Shown here piece after piece: positions 21,876 through 32,389 of a DNA stretch of 64,000 bases (position 1 is its first letter; each line of letters begins with the position of its first letter). Below the pieces are notes generated by a model that saw nothing but the letters and a program-made list of their open reading frames with translations, ran no database searches and was not told the DNA's origin. The stretch lies in NCBI GenBank assembly GCA_024364735.1, contig JAGFNQ010001614.1, forward strand, positions 869,756 to 933,755, written 5' to 3'. A program made the translations under genes and the position numbers. The stretch comes from Boesenbergia rotunda. Lineage: Eukaryota > Streptophyta > Magnoliopsida > Zingiberales > Zingiberaceae.

Positions 21876-24800
21876 TTATAAAAAGTTCGTCCTCGAACTT
21901 AGAATAGCTCTGGATACTTTTACCTCATGATATCTTCTGTTTCTCAAGTTGCCTCTTCGTACTTCTAGTTTAGCCATCGAATCTTCACTAAAGGTACATC
22001 TTTGTTCCTCAGTTTCTTGACTGCTCGATCTATTATCCGAATAAGTCGACTTTCCTAACGGAGATCTTCTTGAACTTGTACCGTCTGTGGCTCAATCACT
22101 TGGTTGGCATCAGGAATATGTTTCTTCAGCATTGAGACATGGAACACATTATGAATAGCTGACATCTCTGGAGGTAGCTCCAACTCATAAGCTACTTTGC
22201 CAACTCTTTTCGTTGCTAGGTAGGGTCCTCTGTAACGAGGACTTAGCTTGCCTTTCTTCCCGAATCTCATTACACCTTTCATGAGAGCTACTTTGAGGAA
22301 AACTATATCCCCAACCTCGAACTCCAGCGGTCTACGCCGCACATTGGTATAACTCTTCTGCCTACTCTGAGCAGTTTCTATTCTTTGGCGGATGCTCTTT
22401 ATAGCTTCTGTGGTATCATTAATAAGTTCAATCTGATACCCCATTTCTTTCTTCTCACCACTTTCATACCAACAGATAGGAGATCTGCACCTCCTACCAT
22501 AAAGAGCTTCATAAGGCGTCATACCAATAGTAGCTTGGTAATTGTTATTGTAGGAAAACTCAGCTAAACATAAATACTTGCACCAACTTCCCTTGAAATC
22601 TAATGCACAAGCTCTGAGCATATCTTCTAAAACTTGATTTACTCTTTCTGTCTACCCATCAGTCTGAGGATGGAAAACTGTGCTAAACTTCAGTTTGGTG
22701 CCAAGTGATGTCTATACACACTCCCAAAAATGCGAAGTGAAACGACCATCTCTATCGGAGATAATGGTCTTCGAAACTCCATGCAGTCAGATCACTACCT
22801 GTACATATAACTGAGCTAGTCTTTCTATTGAGTAAGACACTTTGATTGTCAAGAAGTGGACAGACTTGGTCAATCTGCCTACAATTACCCAAATAGCATC
22901 ATAGTCATTTGTTGTCTTTGGTAGACCAACAATGAAGTCCATGGCTATATCTTTTCATTTCCATTCTAGAATCTGTATGGGCTGTAGAACTCCTCCTGCC
23001 CTATGGTGTTCTGCTTTAACTCTTTGACATGTCAGACAGGTACTGACATATTTAGCTATATATCTTTTCATTCCAGACCACCAAAATCTTTTTTCAAATT
23101 CTGGTACATTTTGGTAGAACCAAGGTGAATAAAATAAAGAGTTCTATGGGCTTCTCCAAGAATCTTCTTTCTAAACACTTCACTGTTGGGGACACATAAA
23201 CAGTCACCATAATAGAGTATCTCACTATCAGATACTCTGAATTCCTTACTTTCTCCTTCTTGCATCTCTTGCTTGATCATTTGAATATCAGAATCTTGAT
23301 CTTGCTTTTTCTGTATATTCTAAAGTAGAGTTGACTCAAATATCAATACTGAGAGTTGCCCATATATTATCTCAATTCCATAATCTACTATCTCTTTCTG
23401 CAGTGGTGGTGACAGTGATGACAGGGACATCATAGTTATGCAAGTCTTTCTACTTAACGCATCAACCACTTTATTTGCCTTACCAGAGTGGTAGAGGATT
23501 TCACAGCCATAATCCTTGACAAACTCCAGCCACCTTCGCTGTCTCATATTTAGGTCCTTTTGAGTGAAGAAATATCTCAGACTCTGATGATTTGTGTAAA
23601 TCTTGCACTGGACTCCGTACAGATAATGTCTCCACATTTTGAGAGCGAAGACTACTGCTGCTAACTCAAGATCATGAGTAGAGTAGTTCTTTTCATAATC
23701 CTTGAGTTGCCTTGAAGCATAAGCAATGACCTTGCCTTCTTGCATGAGTGCAGCTCCAAGTCCCAGCTTTGATGCATCACTGTATATATCAAAGGTTCTA
23801 TCACTTTCTTGAACTGTAAGAATGGGAGCACTTGTCAATCTTTTCTTCAACTCAATAAAACTCTGCTCACAATATTCAGTTCACTCGTACTTCTTATTCT
23901 TTCTGGTAAGAGCTGTTAGTGGGGAAGCTATCTTTGAAAAGTCCTCCACGAATCTTCTGTAATACCCTACTAAACCCAGAAAGTTTCTGATCTCACTAGC
24001 ATTCTTTGGTCAACCCCAGTTACTAACTGCTTCAATCTTTGCTGGGTCTACCATGATACCTTCCTTAGAAATGATGTGGCCTAGGAAAGCCACTTGGTTA
24101 TGCCAGAATTCACACTTTGAAAACTTGGCATATAATTTCTGCTGCTGTAGAGTCTTCAATACTACTTTAAGATGTTCGTTATATTCCTCCTGAGACTTTG
24201 AATAAACTAGGATATCGTCAATAAAGACTATAACGAACTTATCAAGGAACTCCTTAAATACTTGATTCATTAGATCCATGAATGTTGCAGGGGTGTTTGT
24301 CACTCCAAAGGGCGTGACCACAAACTCGTAGTGTCCATACCATGTTCAGAAAGCAATTCTCGGCATATCACTTTCCTTGAGTCTGAGTTGATGGTAACCT
24401 GACTCAGATCTATTTTGGAAAATACTGTTGTCCCTTTCAACTGATCAAACAAATCATCTATCATTGGCAAAGGATATCTGTTCTTGATGATCATCTTATT
24501 CAGGGCTCGATAATCTATGCACATTCGCATAGATCCATCCTTCTTCTTGACAAACAATATGGGAGCTCCCCAGGGTGAATGACTAGGGCGGATGGAACCC
24601 TTGTCGAGTAACTCCTATAGTTGTTCTTGCAGCTCCTTCAGTTCTTCTGGTGTAATAAGATAAGGTGCCTCTGAAATTGGGTTGGTACCTGGAGCCAACT
24701 CAATTTCAAACTCAATTTCTCGATTAGGAGGGAGTCCTGGTAACTCTTCAGGAAACACCTCCGGATAGTGACAGACTACCCGCACTTCTTCTTTCTTCAG

Positions 24801-25110
24801 CCCTTCTCTTTGCCTTGCATCTACTATATGTGCTAAATAACCAGAACATCCATTATCTAACATCTTGTGAGCTTGTAGGTTAGAAAGAAACCTTTTTGTC
24901 TTTCTCCTTGGGTCTCCGACAAACTCGAACGGAAGTTCTGCATCTGGTGTGAACTTTACTCTTCTTTTGCGACATTCAATAGAGGCACTGTTCTTGCTCA
25001 CGAAATCCATCCCTAAAATGATATCATAATCCTTCATCTCAAGGACTACTAAATCACCATAGAGTTCTCGGTTGGAAATCTGAATTGGCACAGCTCTCAG
25101 CCCCTAGAAG
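21871..25110 (-). pseudogene. E3 pol: protease remnant, RT, RNase H, integrase, chromodomain tail
   Basis: In coding order: protease C-terminal part (YDIILGMDFVSKNSASIECR, about 25020), RT with YRALNKMIIKNRYPLP and the catalytic FIDDILVYSKS (about 24215), RNase H (DASKLGLGAALMQEG, about 23760), integrase with DFIVGLP, SDRDGRFTS and HPQTDG*TERVNQ, then LKKHIPD and a chromodomain-like VPLVKIRWLN...YEEAT. At least one stop is a Gln-type TAG (DG*TER). The protease catalytic DTG motif and the gag zinc knuckle are absent: only about 100 bases separate the gag end and the protease remnant, so a deletion removed them. Normally this polyprotein copies and inserts the element. Confidence 0.85.
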
Positions 25111-25739
25111 TCCTTTGGTCCTACTGCTTCCTTTTATTTGGGTTCCCTTTCTAGTTCTGCGTGTTACCTTGGGATCTCTGGACTGGTACTTGCTTCTATT
25201 GCATATTGGTGGCCTTTATATTGTTTATGTAACTGTTTAAGAAATGCTCAGTGATTAAAGCACTACTTATCAGTTCTTCTGAGGTCTGCGGCCTATTAAC
25301 ACCGTTGGCTACATTTAACGCTATCTCAGGCCTTAACATCTTGAGCATTAGCCTGACTCTTTCTCTTTTAGTGCCAACTACCTCTGGGAACAGACAAGCT
25401 AGTCGCTTGAACTTCCTCACTGTTTCATCCACGGATAGTTCTCCTTGTCTGAATTCCATGAATTCATCATAACGCTTATTAGTTACTCGCATGTGAAAGT
25501 ATTCTTCAAAGAACTCAGTCTCGAAGTCAACCCTTGTCATCTGGCTGACATTTCTCTTGGCCTTGACTCTCTCCCACCACATCCTAGCATCTCTGGTAAG
25601 GCAGAAGGAGACACACTTTATCTTCTCTACCTTAGGCCAGTCCAGTAGCTCTACTATGCTTTCCAAAGTTTTGAACCATGCTTGAGCATCCCATGGTTCG
25701 CTTGTGCCTGAGAAATTCCTTGGCTTCAGTTTCTGCCAC
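25111..25739 (-). pseudogene. E3 gag, C-terminal part
   Basis: Reads ESIVELLDWPKVEKIKCVSF, FCLTRDARMWWERVKAKRNV and MEFRQGELSVDETVRKFKRL, typical of Ty3/gypsy retrotransposon gag. It is preceded by IQWQKLKPRNFSGTSEPWDA at the LTR junction. The zinc knuckle that should follow is deleted. Confidence 0.8.
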
Positions 25740-26214
25740 TGGATTGTTAGGACCGATAGGAGAGCTAGAGGGGGGTGATTAGCTCCGATTTACTTGTAGA
25801 AGATTTGTCGCCGCAGAAGACTTCAAGCATAACTAACGCTCTAGGATTTACTTGGTATCCACCTCCTTGAGGTGACTAATCCAAGGATCCACTCTCCTTA
25901 CTCTCTCATACACTATGAAAGATCTCTTTCTTGAGATGAAGAAGCCTTTTACAAGCTTACAAGAAGAATACAACAAGAGAAAGCAAATACAATAGAAAAT
26001 CTTACAAGATTTACAACAACAAGCTCTCTTTGCTTTCCTTGCTTTCTTCAAGCTTGAGATCGCCTCTAGAACTTTGGAAGTGCAACAACACTATGCCCCA
26101 AAGCTTCTCTTGAAATGACGAGGAAGGAGGTGAAGAGGCGTCGAAGAGCTGCCGAAGAAAATAAACTTCAAACCTACGTGAAAACCCTATATACCCGACG
26201 CCTAGGGTTTCTTA

Positions 26215-26570
26215 ATCGATTACCACGTCAGACTTAGTCGTTCAACGATTATTTTTTGAAGCTTAATCGATTAGCTAATCGATTAAGAACAACCTTAATC
26301 AATTGCTAAAGCGATTCAGCACCTTTCTGTGCTCTCGTGCAATCCTGCCGTAATCGATCACCCAATCGATTATTGAACCTCTTAATCGATTAAGAGAAGG
26401 CTGAATTGATTGCCCAATCGATTTAGCCACCTTCTGTTCTCGTAATTCATTTCTCCCAATCGATTACCCAATTGATTCCCACCTTCCTTAATCGATCACC
26501 CAACCGATCAAGAAGGCTTCCGTTCGCGAGAAACCAAACCCTAATCGATTTCCCAATCGATTGAGCCCAA
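26215..26570 (-). repeat. AATCGATT palindrome array in solo L3 LTR
   Basis: About ten copies of AATCGATT or one-base variants, several joined as CTTAATCGATTA-GC-TAATCGATTAAG, a perfect 26-bp palindrome spread over about 26270-26295. Spacers such as CACCC and GCC match those in the L2 block. Confidence 0.85.
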
Positions 26571-26619
26571 CCCTAACCTGTGTGCACAAGTCTAGGGTTC
26601 CCTTGCCTAACCTTGGTCA

Positions 26620-27110
26620 ACCGTGACCTGTTAGGACTTCCCTACCAAGTGTCCGGTCAACCCCTTTTGACCAGCCTGGATTTTTCCTGCCTAGCTCCCA
26701 GCTAGGACTTAACTTGATTCCCAACCAGGTTTGCCTAACCCTCAAGTTAGGTCTAGTCTCTCGGTAGACTTCCACCTTGCCAGCGTGCGATCTCCTCGAT
26801 CCACCCGGACTTCACCTAGTCCCACTAGATCTTTGCTCATGCCAGCATGTGATCTCCTCGATCCACCTGAACTTCACCTAGTCCCACTAGGTGTGCCTAG
26901 TCCCACTAGGTCTTCTCTCATGTCAGCGTGCGATCTCCCCGATCCACCTGGACTTCACCTAGTCCCACTAGGTGTGCCTAGTCCCTCTAAGTCTTTTCCC
27001 ATGCCAGCGTGCAATCTCCCCGTTACACCTGGACTTCACCTAGACCCACTAGGTGTGCCTAGTTCCACTAGGTGTTTTCCCAGTCAAGTTTCTAGTCAAC
27101 CTTAACCCAC
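26620..27110 (-). repeat. Stem-loop array in solo L3 LTR
   Basis: Units include CCTAGTCCCACTAGG (several copies), CCTAGCTCCCAGCTAGG, CCTAACCCTCAAGTTAGG and GGTCAACCCCTTTTGACC. Each is a 6-bp or longer perfect inverted repeat with a 3 to 6 base loop, and the arms change together. Confidence 0.8.
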
Positions 27111-27261
27111 TTGACTCACACGATATTCAAACATCATGCGATATTCAAATATCATTATCAAACATCGAAACATCCAACCTTAAGCTTACCAGACATAAGC
27201 TCACCCAAGCCTAGTCAAACTAGGTTAACCCTGACATAACAAAGATTGCACCAACATGGAT

Positions 27262-27537
27262 GAGGTATGCTTCTTGCCTTACCCCCCTTGTCGTTACTAT
27301 AGATGTAACCGATGAGTTTTCAGTCACAACTGGTGCCACTACATTCGCCACCGGCGAGGTAACAAGAGAGACCTGCTGGTTAGTTATCATGGTGACAATA
27401 ACTTGCTGTTGTTCTGCTAACTGTCTCTGTAACTGCGCCATTACCTCTAAGAGATTTGGTAGTGGTACTGACTCTGCCTCTTGCCCTCTAGGAGCTCGCT
27501 CCTCGTTTTGGGTCTTTCTAGGACGTCCTCTTGTCAT
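27262..27537 (-). pseudogene. E3 gag, N-terminal part
   Basis: The ATG at 27537 gives MTRGRPRKTQNEERAPRGQE, then a Gln-rich stretch QLQRQLAEQQQVIVTMITNQ. The reading leads through RGVRQEAYLI into the solo LTR. The start lies in a 99-bp tandem duplication, whose upstream copy has a stop right after MT. Confidence 0.75.
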
Positions 27538-27674
27538 TCTCTTACTATATATCATAAAGAGGATAATGACATTCCCCTCTTGCCCTCTAGGAGCTCGCTC
27601 CTCGTTTTGGGCCTTTCTAGGACGTCCTCATGTCATTCTCTTACTATATATCATAATGAGAATAAGGACATTGC
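27477..27674 (-). repeat. 99-bp tandem duplication over the E3 gag start
   Basis: Two copies, 27477-27575 and 27576-27674, start CCTCTTGCCCTCTAGGAGC and end in an AT-rich stretch with ATATATCATAA. They differ at a few positions. The period is 33 codons, so both keep the same frame. Confidence 0.85.
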
Positions 27675-27892
27675 TTAAACATTACTTCACTATTATCATA
27701 CTCATAGAGATAGGACATTACTTCACTATCATCATACTCATAGTAGCATATACCGATCATGCATATAATAGCATATGTTAAGACTAACAGTCAAATAAAG
27801 ACATGTATGTAAAAACTAAACATATGAACTTTCTTACTTGGTAGGCGACAGGATGGATGCTTGATGTCAGTGTGGCGGAAGGGCGGAAACTT

Positions 27893-27904
27893 GCTCTGAT
27901 ACCA
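27893..27904 (-). other. Primer-binding site of E3
   Basis: GCTCTGATACCA, complement of TGGTATCAGAGC, four bases from the LTR start at 27909. Confidence 0.9.
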
Positions 27905-27908
27905 AACC

Positions 27909-29865
27909 TGTAACGAACCTCTCTCCTTAAACATAACTTTAGAGGGAAGTCACAATTTCTTCTCCTCTTTTCTTTTATTTTCTTCTCTTTACATTGCTTT
28001 GCGGCCCTCTCTCCTTAGGCTTAGAGGGAGGTCACAAAACAACTCGCAAACTATGCACAATTCACCCCGGCCATCTATCCAAATTAAAAAACAAAAAATT
28101 ATTCTTGCTGGCTTTGCCAGGATTTGACACCAGACCTCTTGGTTGCAAGACCCACACACTAACCATCAGCCCAACAACTCTTTCTCTTTTACACTGGAAC
28201 CAGTCGACTGGAGGGACTACCAGTCGACTGGTGCAGTCGACTCAGCCTGGAAATCACTCGACCAATGCTTATGTTCCCACGAATTTTCGAGGGCAGTCGA
28301 CTGCTACCTGGGGCAGTCGATTGATACGTCTGGAATCTCAGTTTCCAGACTTATGAAACATTGATTGACCCAAAGATAGATATCTACTTCAGCTACACTA
28401 AGATTATAGACTCACAATCCTAATAACCATAATCATACTCCATTTAGCATGCATATCAAACTTAAGATCTTTTGCGGAATAACAACTCAACATCAAAATA
28501 GTTAGACTAGATCATAACCATCTAACATGCAACTCAATTGGTAAGAAAAAACATCTCAATCTTAAAATCTTTACGGAAATAATAAACTTAACACTAGTCT
28601 CATCTCAAGGATCTCACTCCATGGTTCCGCCGCCACTGACACAAACATCCTTCCTTTAGCCTCCTTGTCTTACATCCTTTCTTTACATTTATCTGCAGTA
28701 AAAGGATGCAACTATAAGCAAATTGATTAGTAAGTAGATACCTATCTCACAAAATATGCAATCGATATAAAACATCCTCTTGGTCAAAGAATGCTTACTT
28801 TTAAACATATGTACCGAAAATGCTATACTAACATGAATATGCTCATGAATACACTTGTAACAAATGCTTGCATTTGAAATCTTTGCTTGAAATGAAAAAT
28901 GCTTAATATGCTTGAACAAATGCTTGCTTTTGAAAACTTGAAACTTTTACATTCTTATACTTCAAAATAATAAACATCCTTTCTTGGACCCGGTATAGTA
29001 CCAATGCACGCATCCTTAATAGGTTTCGGGGTAGCTAGCCACCGAACCCTACTAGAGCGTCTACTAGGCTTGCCTAGATCTTGTGGGTCTTGATCAGGTA
29101 TATGCCAAAAAGACCTTGGGCTTTCAAAGTAATATACTTAAACTTGTACTCACGCTTGTATTTAAAATGCATAACTTAGCATATCTTTTGCACTTAAAAA
29201 ATAATGTTCCCAAAACTTATTTTGAAACACATCAAGACCTTGGTCTTGTACTTACATAAAAGCTTCTCAGAACTTTTATCGAACACCTTGCATGCCATAA
29301 TCCCAAAACTTGTTTTGGGGCAAATCAAGACCTTAAGATCACAAACACCAAAAAGACTTAGAATCATATTTAGAAATCATTTGAGAACTACTTTTATCGC
29401 AAGTGAGTGATCTACATACATCCTTACGCTTAGAACTCACTATACCGACATAGAATCTAGTGTGGTACTCCTCGTTTACTTCCTTCGCACAATCCGGATC
29501 TTGGGCACAAGACAAGGAGAACCCTAGTTCTCCTTTTTGGTGGAGGAAGAAGAAAACCTTCTTTGGTTTTCGGCAGGGAAAGGTGGAAGAAAGAAAACCC
29601 TTGGTTTTCTCTCCTTTCTATCACTTATATACTAAGTGGAAGTTGAAGTATCTTCCATAAAGGACGCTTACTATCACTTATCTAATATTGGTTTCATATT
29701 TTTAATGTGATTTTTTTACCACCACCTAATGGAAACTTAAATTTAAGTTAAACGGGAGGTTTTTGGTTCGAGCTTGGCTCTAACCTCGTTTTAAAGAAAT
29801 GTTTATATTTCTTTTTTATTTTGGAAAAATTCTGAAAAAATGCTGGAAAATTTCCGGGCATTACA
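27909..29865 (-). repeat. L7 LTR, 5' LTR of E3 (1957 bp)
   Basis: TGTAACGAACC...GGGCATTACA. Strongly similar to the 3' LTR, with scattered substitutions and a missing 94-base palindrome unit (see 28195-28325). Confidence 0.9.
28195..28325 (-). repeat. CAGTCGACTG palindrome array, 5' LTR of E3
   Basis: Four AGTCGACT words plus one decayed copy (AGTCGATT). It is one unit shorter than the 3' LTR block. Confidence 0.85.
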
Positions 29866-30869
29866 GGAGATGCCTCGTACAAGTAAATACGAGAAATACA
29901 ACAAGAATAGCTCAACCAAATACAAAAGAAATTGAAAACGATTTACAATACTTGAATCTTGTTTAACTTGCCTTCTTCTTGCATTGATCAACCTCTTGAT
30001 TTTTGTAAATGCATCAGTATTTTGCTCTAAGAACTAGTGACAAGTGGAGAAGAAGATCTGTCTGGCAATCTATAACAAAAATCCTTTATATCTCGTGATT
30101 AGGGGTTTCCAATTGATTGCCCTAATTGATTCCACTTAGATCCAATCAACTCCAATTATTCAATCCTGCCAATAGCTCTTTTTGTTTTTCCCAATTGACT
30201 GCCCCAATCGACTGGTGGGCTGAATCAACTAACTAGTCGATTCTCCAACTTTTTGTTTGTTCACAAGAAATAGCCAAATAGCGACTTAATCGATTTAGCT
30301 GAATCGATTGTTACAATCGATTAGACTCTTTTCTCTCGCGAAGTGCCATAGCCCCAAATTGATTGCACATGTCGATTTGGCAACTTTATGTGCCCTTGTG
30401 AAGAGCGTCCTAATTGATTGCTTTAATCGATTATCCAGTGGTAACTTATCTAACCCAAGTCTAGGATTTTCTTGTTTAACCTTCGGTCAACTATGATCTG
30501 CTAAGGCTTATTCACCAAGTGTCTGGTCAACCCTTAACCAATTTAGACTTTTCCTTGCCTAGTTCTGAACTAGAACTTCATTCGTGTCATGTGTTTAGCT
30601 CCCAAGTAACCCATCTTGGACTTAACATAGTTCCTAACTAGGTTTGCTAATTAGTCCCACTAGGATTTCCCTTTTACGAAGTGTTTAGCTTTCAACTAAT
30701 CCACCTTGGACGTAACTGTTGATGCAGTCTTGCCCTGATTGTTGTTTTGGTGTTGACATCGATTTTAGTTTAGGTGGATGATTATTGATTATGATTAAGT
30801 CCTGATCAGGGATCAGGCATGGCATGGATTATGATTAAGTCCTGATCGGGGATCAGGCATGGTATTGAA

Positions 30870-31255
30870 AATCCTAACCTGGATGGTTAGGTGTTGAAAA
30901 TCCTAGCCTGGAGGGCTAGGTGTGTGAAAAGTCCTAATTCGGAAGAGGTGGGTGAAAAGTCCTAGCTTGGAGGGCTAGGTGAAAAGTCCTAACTTGGAGA
31001 GTTAGGTGCAAATTCCCATCTTGGAGAATTAGGTGAAAAAGTCCTGGCTTGGAGGGTCAGTTCCTAGCTTGGAGGGCTAGGTTTGGAAAAGTCCTAATTC
31101 GGAAGGGTTGGGTGAAAAGTCCTAGCTTGGAGGGCTAGGTGAAAAGTCCTAACTTGGAGGGTTAGGTGCAAATTCCTAACTTGGAGAGTTAGGTGAAAAA
31201 TCCTTAGCTTGGAGGGCTAAGGTAGATGAAAACTTAGCTTGGAGGGCTACGTTTG
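30870..31255 (+). repeat. Stem-loop array in L2 (plus copy)
   Basis: Units CCTAACCTGGATGGTTAGG, CCTAGCCTGGAGGGCTAGG, CCTAGCTTGGAGGGCTAGG, CCTAACTTGGAGAGTTAGG and CCTAATTCGGAAGGGTTGGG. The arms covary, and the last unit pairs through G-T wobbles. Confidence 0.85.
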
Positions 31256-31259
31256 AGTG

Positions 31260-31910
31260 CCTGGATCGGTCTGGTGATCGATCAGGGATTCTGGCACGCT
31301 GCTCCGTCGTGGATCGGTCTAGTGACTGATCCAGCAATGGCTGATCGGTCTGGTGACCGATCAGGGAGCACACAGTGAGGTTGGAAACCTACTGTGCTGC
31401 TCCTGATTGATCTGGTGACCGATCAGGGAGTATGCGATTCACCCACTTACTGGCTCCTGATCGGTCTGGTGACCGATCAGGGAGCGAACAGTGAGGTTGA
31501 GTTCCCTTGCTGATCTACTCCTGATCAGTCTGGTGACCAATCAGGATCACTGTGCAAACCTTTCTGGAGAACGATTCAGCTTCGCGGGTTCCTCACTAAG
31601 TTCGATCAGGACGGTGCCTGATCGGTCTAGTGACCGATCAGGAGAACCCCTGATCGGTCAGTTGACCGATCAGAAGGCTTAGGCTGGGAAACTCAGAAAT
31701 CGCCCAATATAAGGGTGGATCGGACCGGTGAACGATCCACAACCTGGGAACGGTCTGGTGATCGGTCCGGGAGAATCTCAAAAAAATCACGATTTTTGAT
31801 TGAGCGTTGGGGATCGATCAGGACGGAACCTGATCGGTCTGGACCCAGCCTGATCAGTATGGTGACCGATCAGGAGGCTCTCTGAACGGTCGGGTGACCG
31901 ATCACTTTAA
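31260..31910 (+). repeat. GATCGGTC palindrome array in L2 (plus copy)
   Basis: Repeated TGATCGGTCTGGTGACCGATCA-type inverted repeats, about 10 bp per arm, many perfect. Copy number and spacing differ from 6813-7482. Confidence 0.88.
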
Positions 31911-32389
31911 TTAAAATTGCACAGTCAGACGCTCTGATCGCGTCTGAACATATCTGATTCACTGTTGTTTGCCTCTGATATTTGATTTACTGGTTGATTT
32001 ACTGCTCTAACAGTCTAATTAAGCTGCAGGTGACAGGGGAGGATTCAAACACTCAAGGAGGGTCAAAGGAGAGCTTTCCTTGGAGCAGCTTTGTCCGTTT
32101 TTCCATCTCAGGTTGCAACGGCCGAGTTGCAGACTGCAGCTGAGACTGGGGCATGGCTGAGGGAAGCTCAAGGAGTCCAGGGATAGCTCAGTGGTAGCTG
32201 GCGTTGGCAGATGTGTAGCTGGAGCTGCAGGGATGGTGTCATCTGATGCTTGGTGGAGAAACAAAAGCGAGAAGAAGGCTTCGGTTGAAGCAGAGAAGTT
32301 GTTCGACAGTCTTCGGTGTTGAGCTTGCTGAAGTTCTTGCTGCGCCTTGTTTTTCTCCACAACTTGCTTGCTGTGTTCCTGGAGTCTTC

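Larger units (their letters stand above)
25745..27256 (-). repeat. Solo L3 LTR (1512 bp) inside E3 gag
   Basis: TGTTAGGACCGATAG...TTGCACCAACA, with a perfect 5-bp duplication TGGAT (25740-25744 and 27257-27261). Removing it joins the gag codons QEAYLI and QWQKLKPRNF in frame. It contains an AATCGATT palindrome block and a CCTAGTCCCACTAGG stem-loop array. It is clearly younger than E3. Confidence 0.93.
19813..29865 (-). mobile_element. E3: Ty3/gypsy chromovirus (Tekay/Del-like), full structure
   Basis: Structure on the minus strand: 5' LTR 27909-29865, primer site, gag, protease-RT-RNase H-integrase, chromodomain-like tail, polypurine tract, 3' LTR 19813-21863. Target duplication GGAGT/GGAGA (19808-19812 and 29866-29870) has one mismatch. 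Gag is interrupted by a solo L3 LTR. The LTR termini TGTAATGCCC...CGTTACA, the gag start and the C-terminal domain point to the Tekay/Del clade; this is family knowledge, not a search result. Stops make it non-autonomous today. Confidence 0.85.
19619..30716 (-). repeat. L3 LTR, split by the chromovirus E3
   Basis: The left piece (19619-19812) starts TATTAGGACAC, then GAGCTAGAAAGGGGGTGAATAG and TTTACTTGGTATTCACC, the L3 opening. The right piece (29866-30716) continues with AAGTAAATACGAGAAATACA, like 25940-26000 of the solo L3 LTR. It then has AATCGATT-type palindromes and CTAGTTCTGAACTAG stem-loops. It is cut at 30716 by an L2 LTR and the true end is not seen. Confidence 0.7.
30717..32389 (+). 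repeat. L2 LTR (plus strand, 3' end cut)
   Basis: It starts TGTTGATGCAGTCTTGCC, the reverse of the 8070 end. It has the stem-loop array (30870-31255) and the GATCGGTC block (31260-31910), then a 3' third like 5771-6800. It is cut at 32389 by an L4 LTR; left flank GTAAC. Confidence 0.85.
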
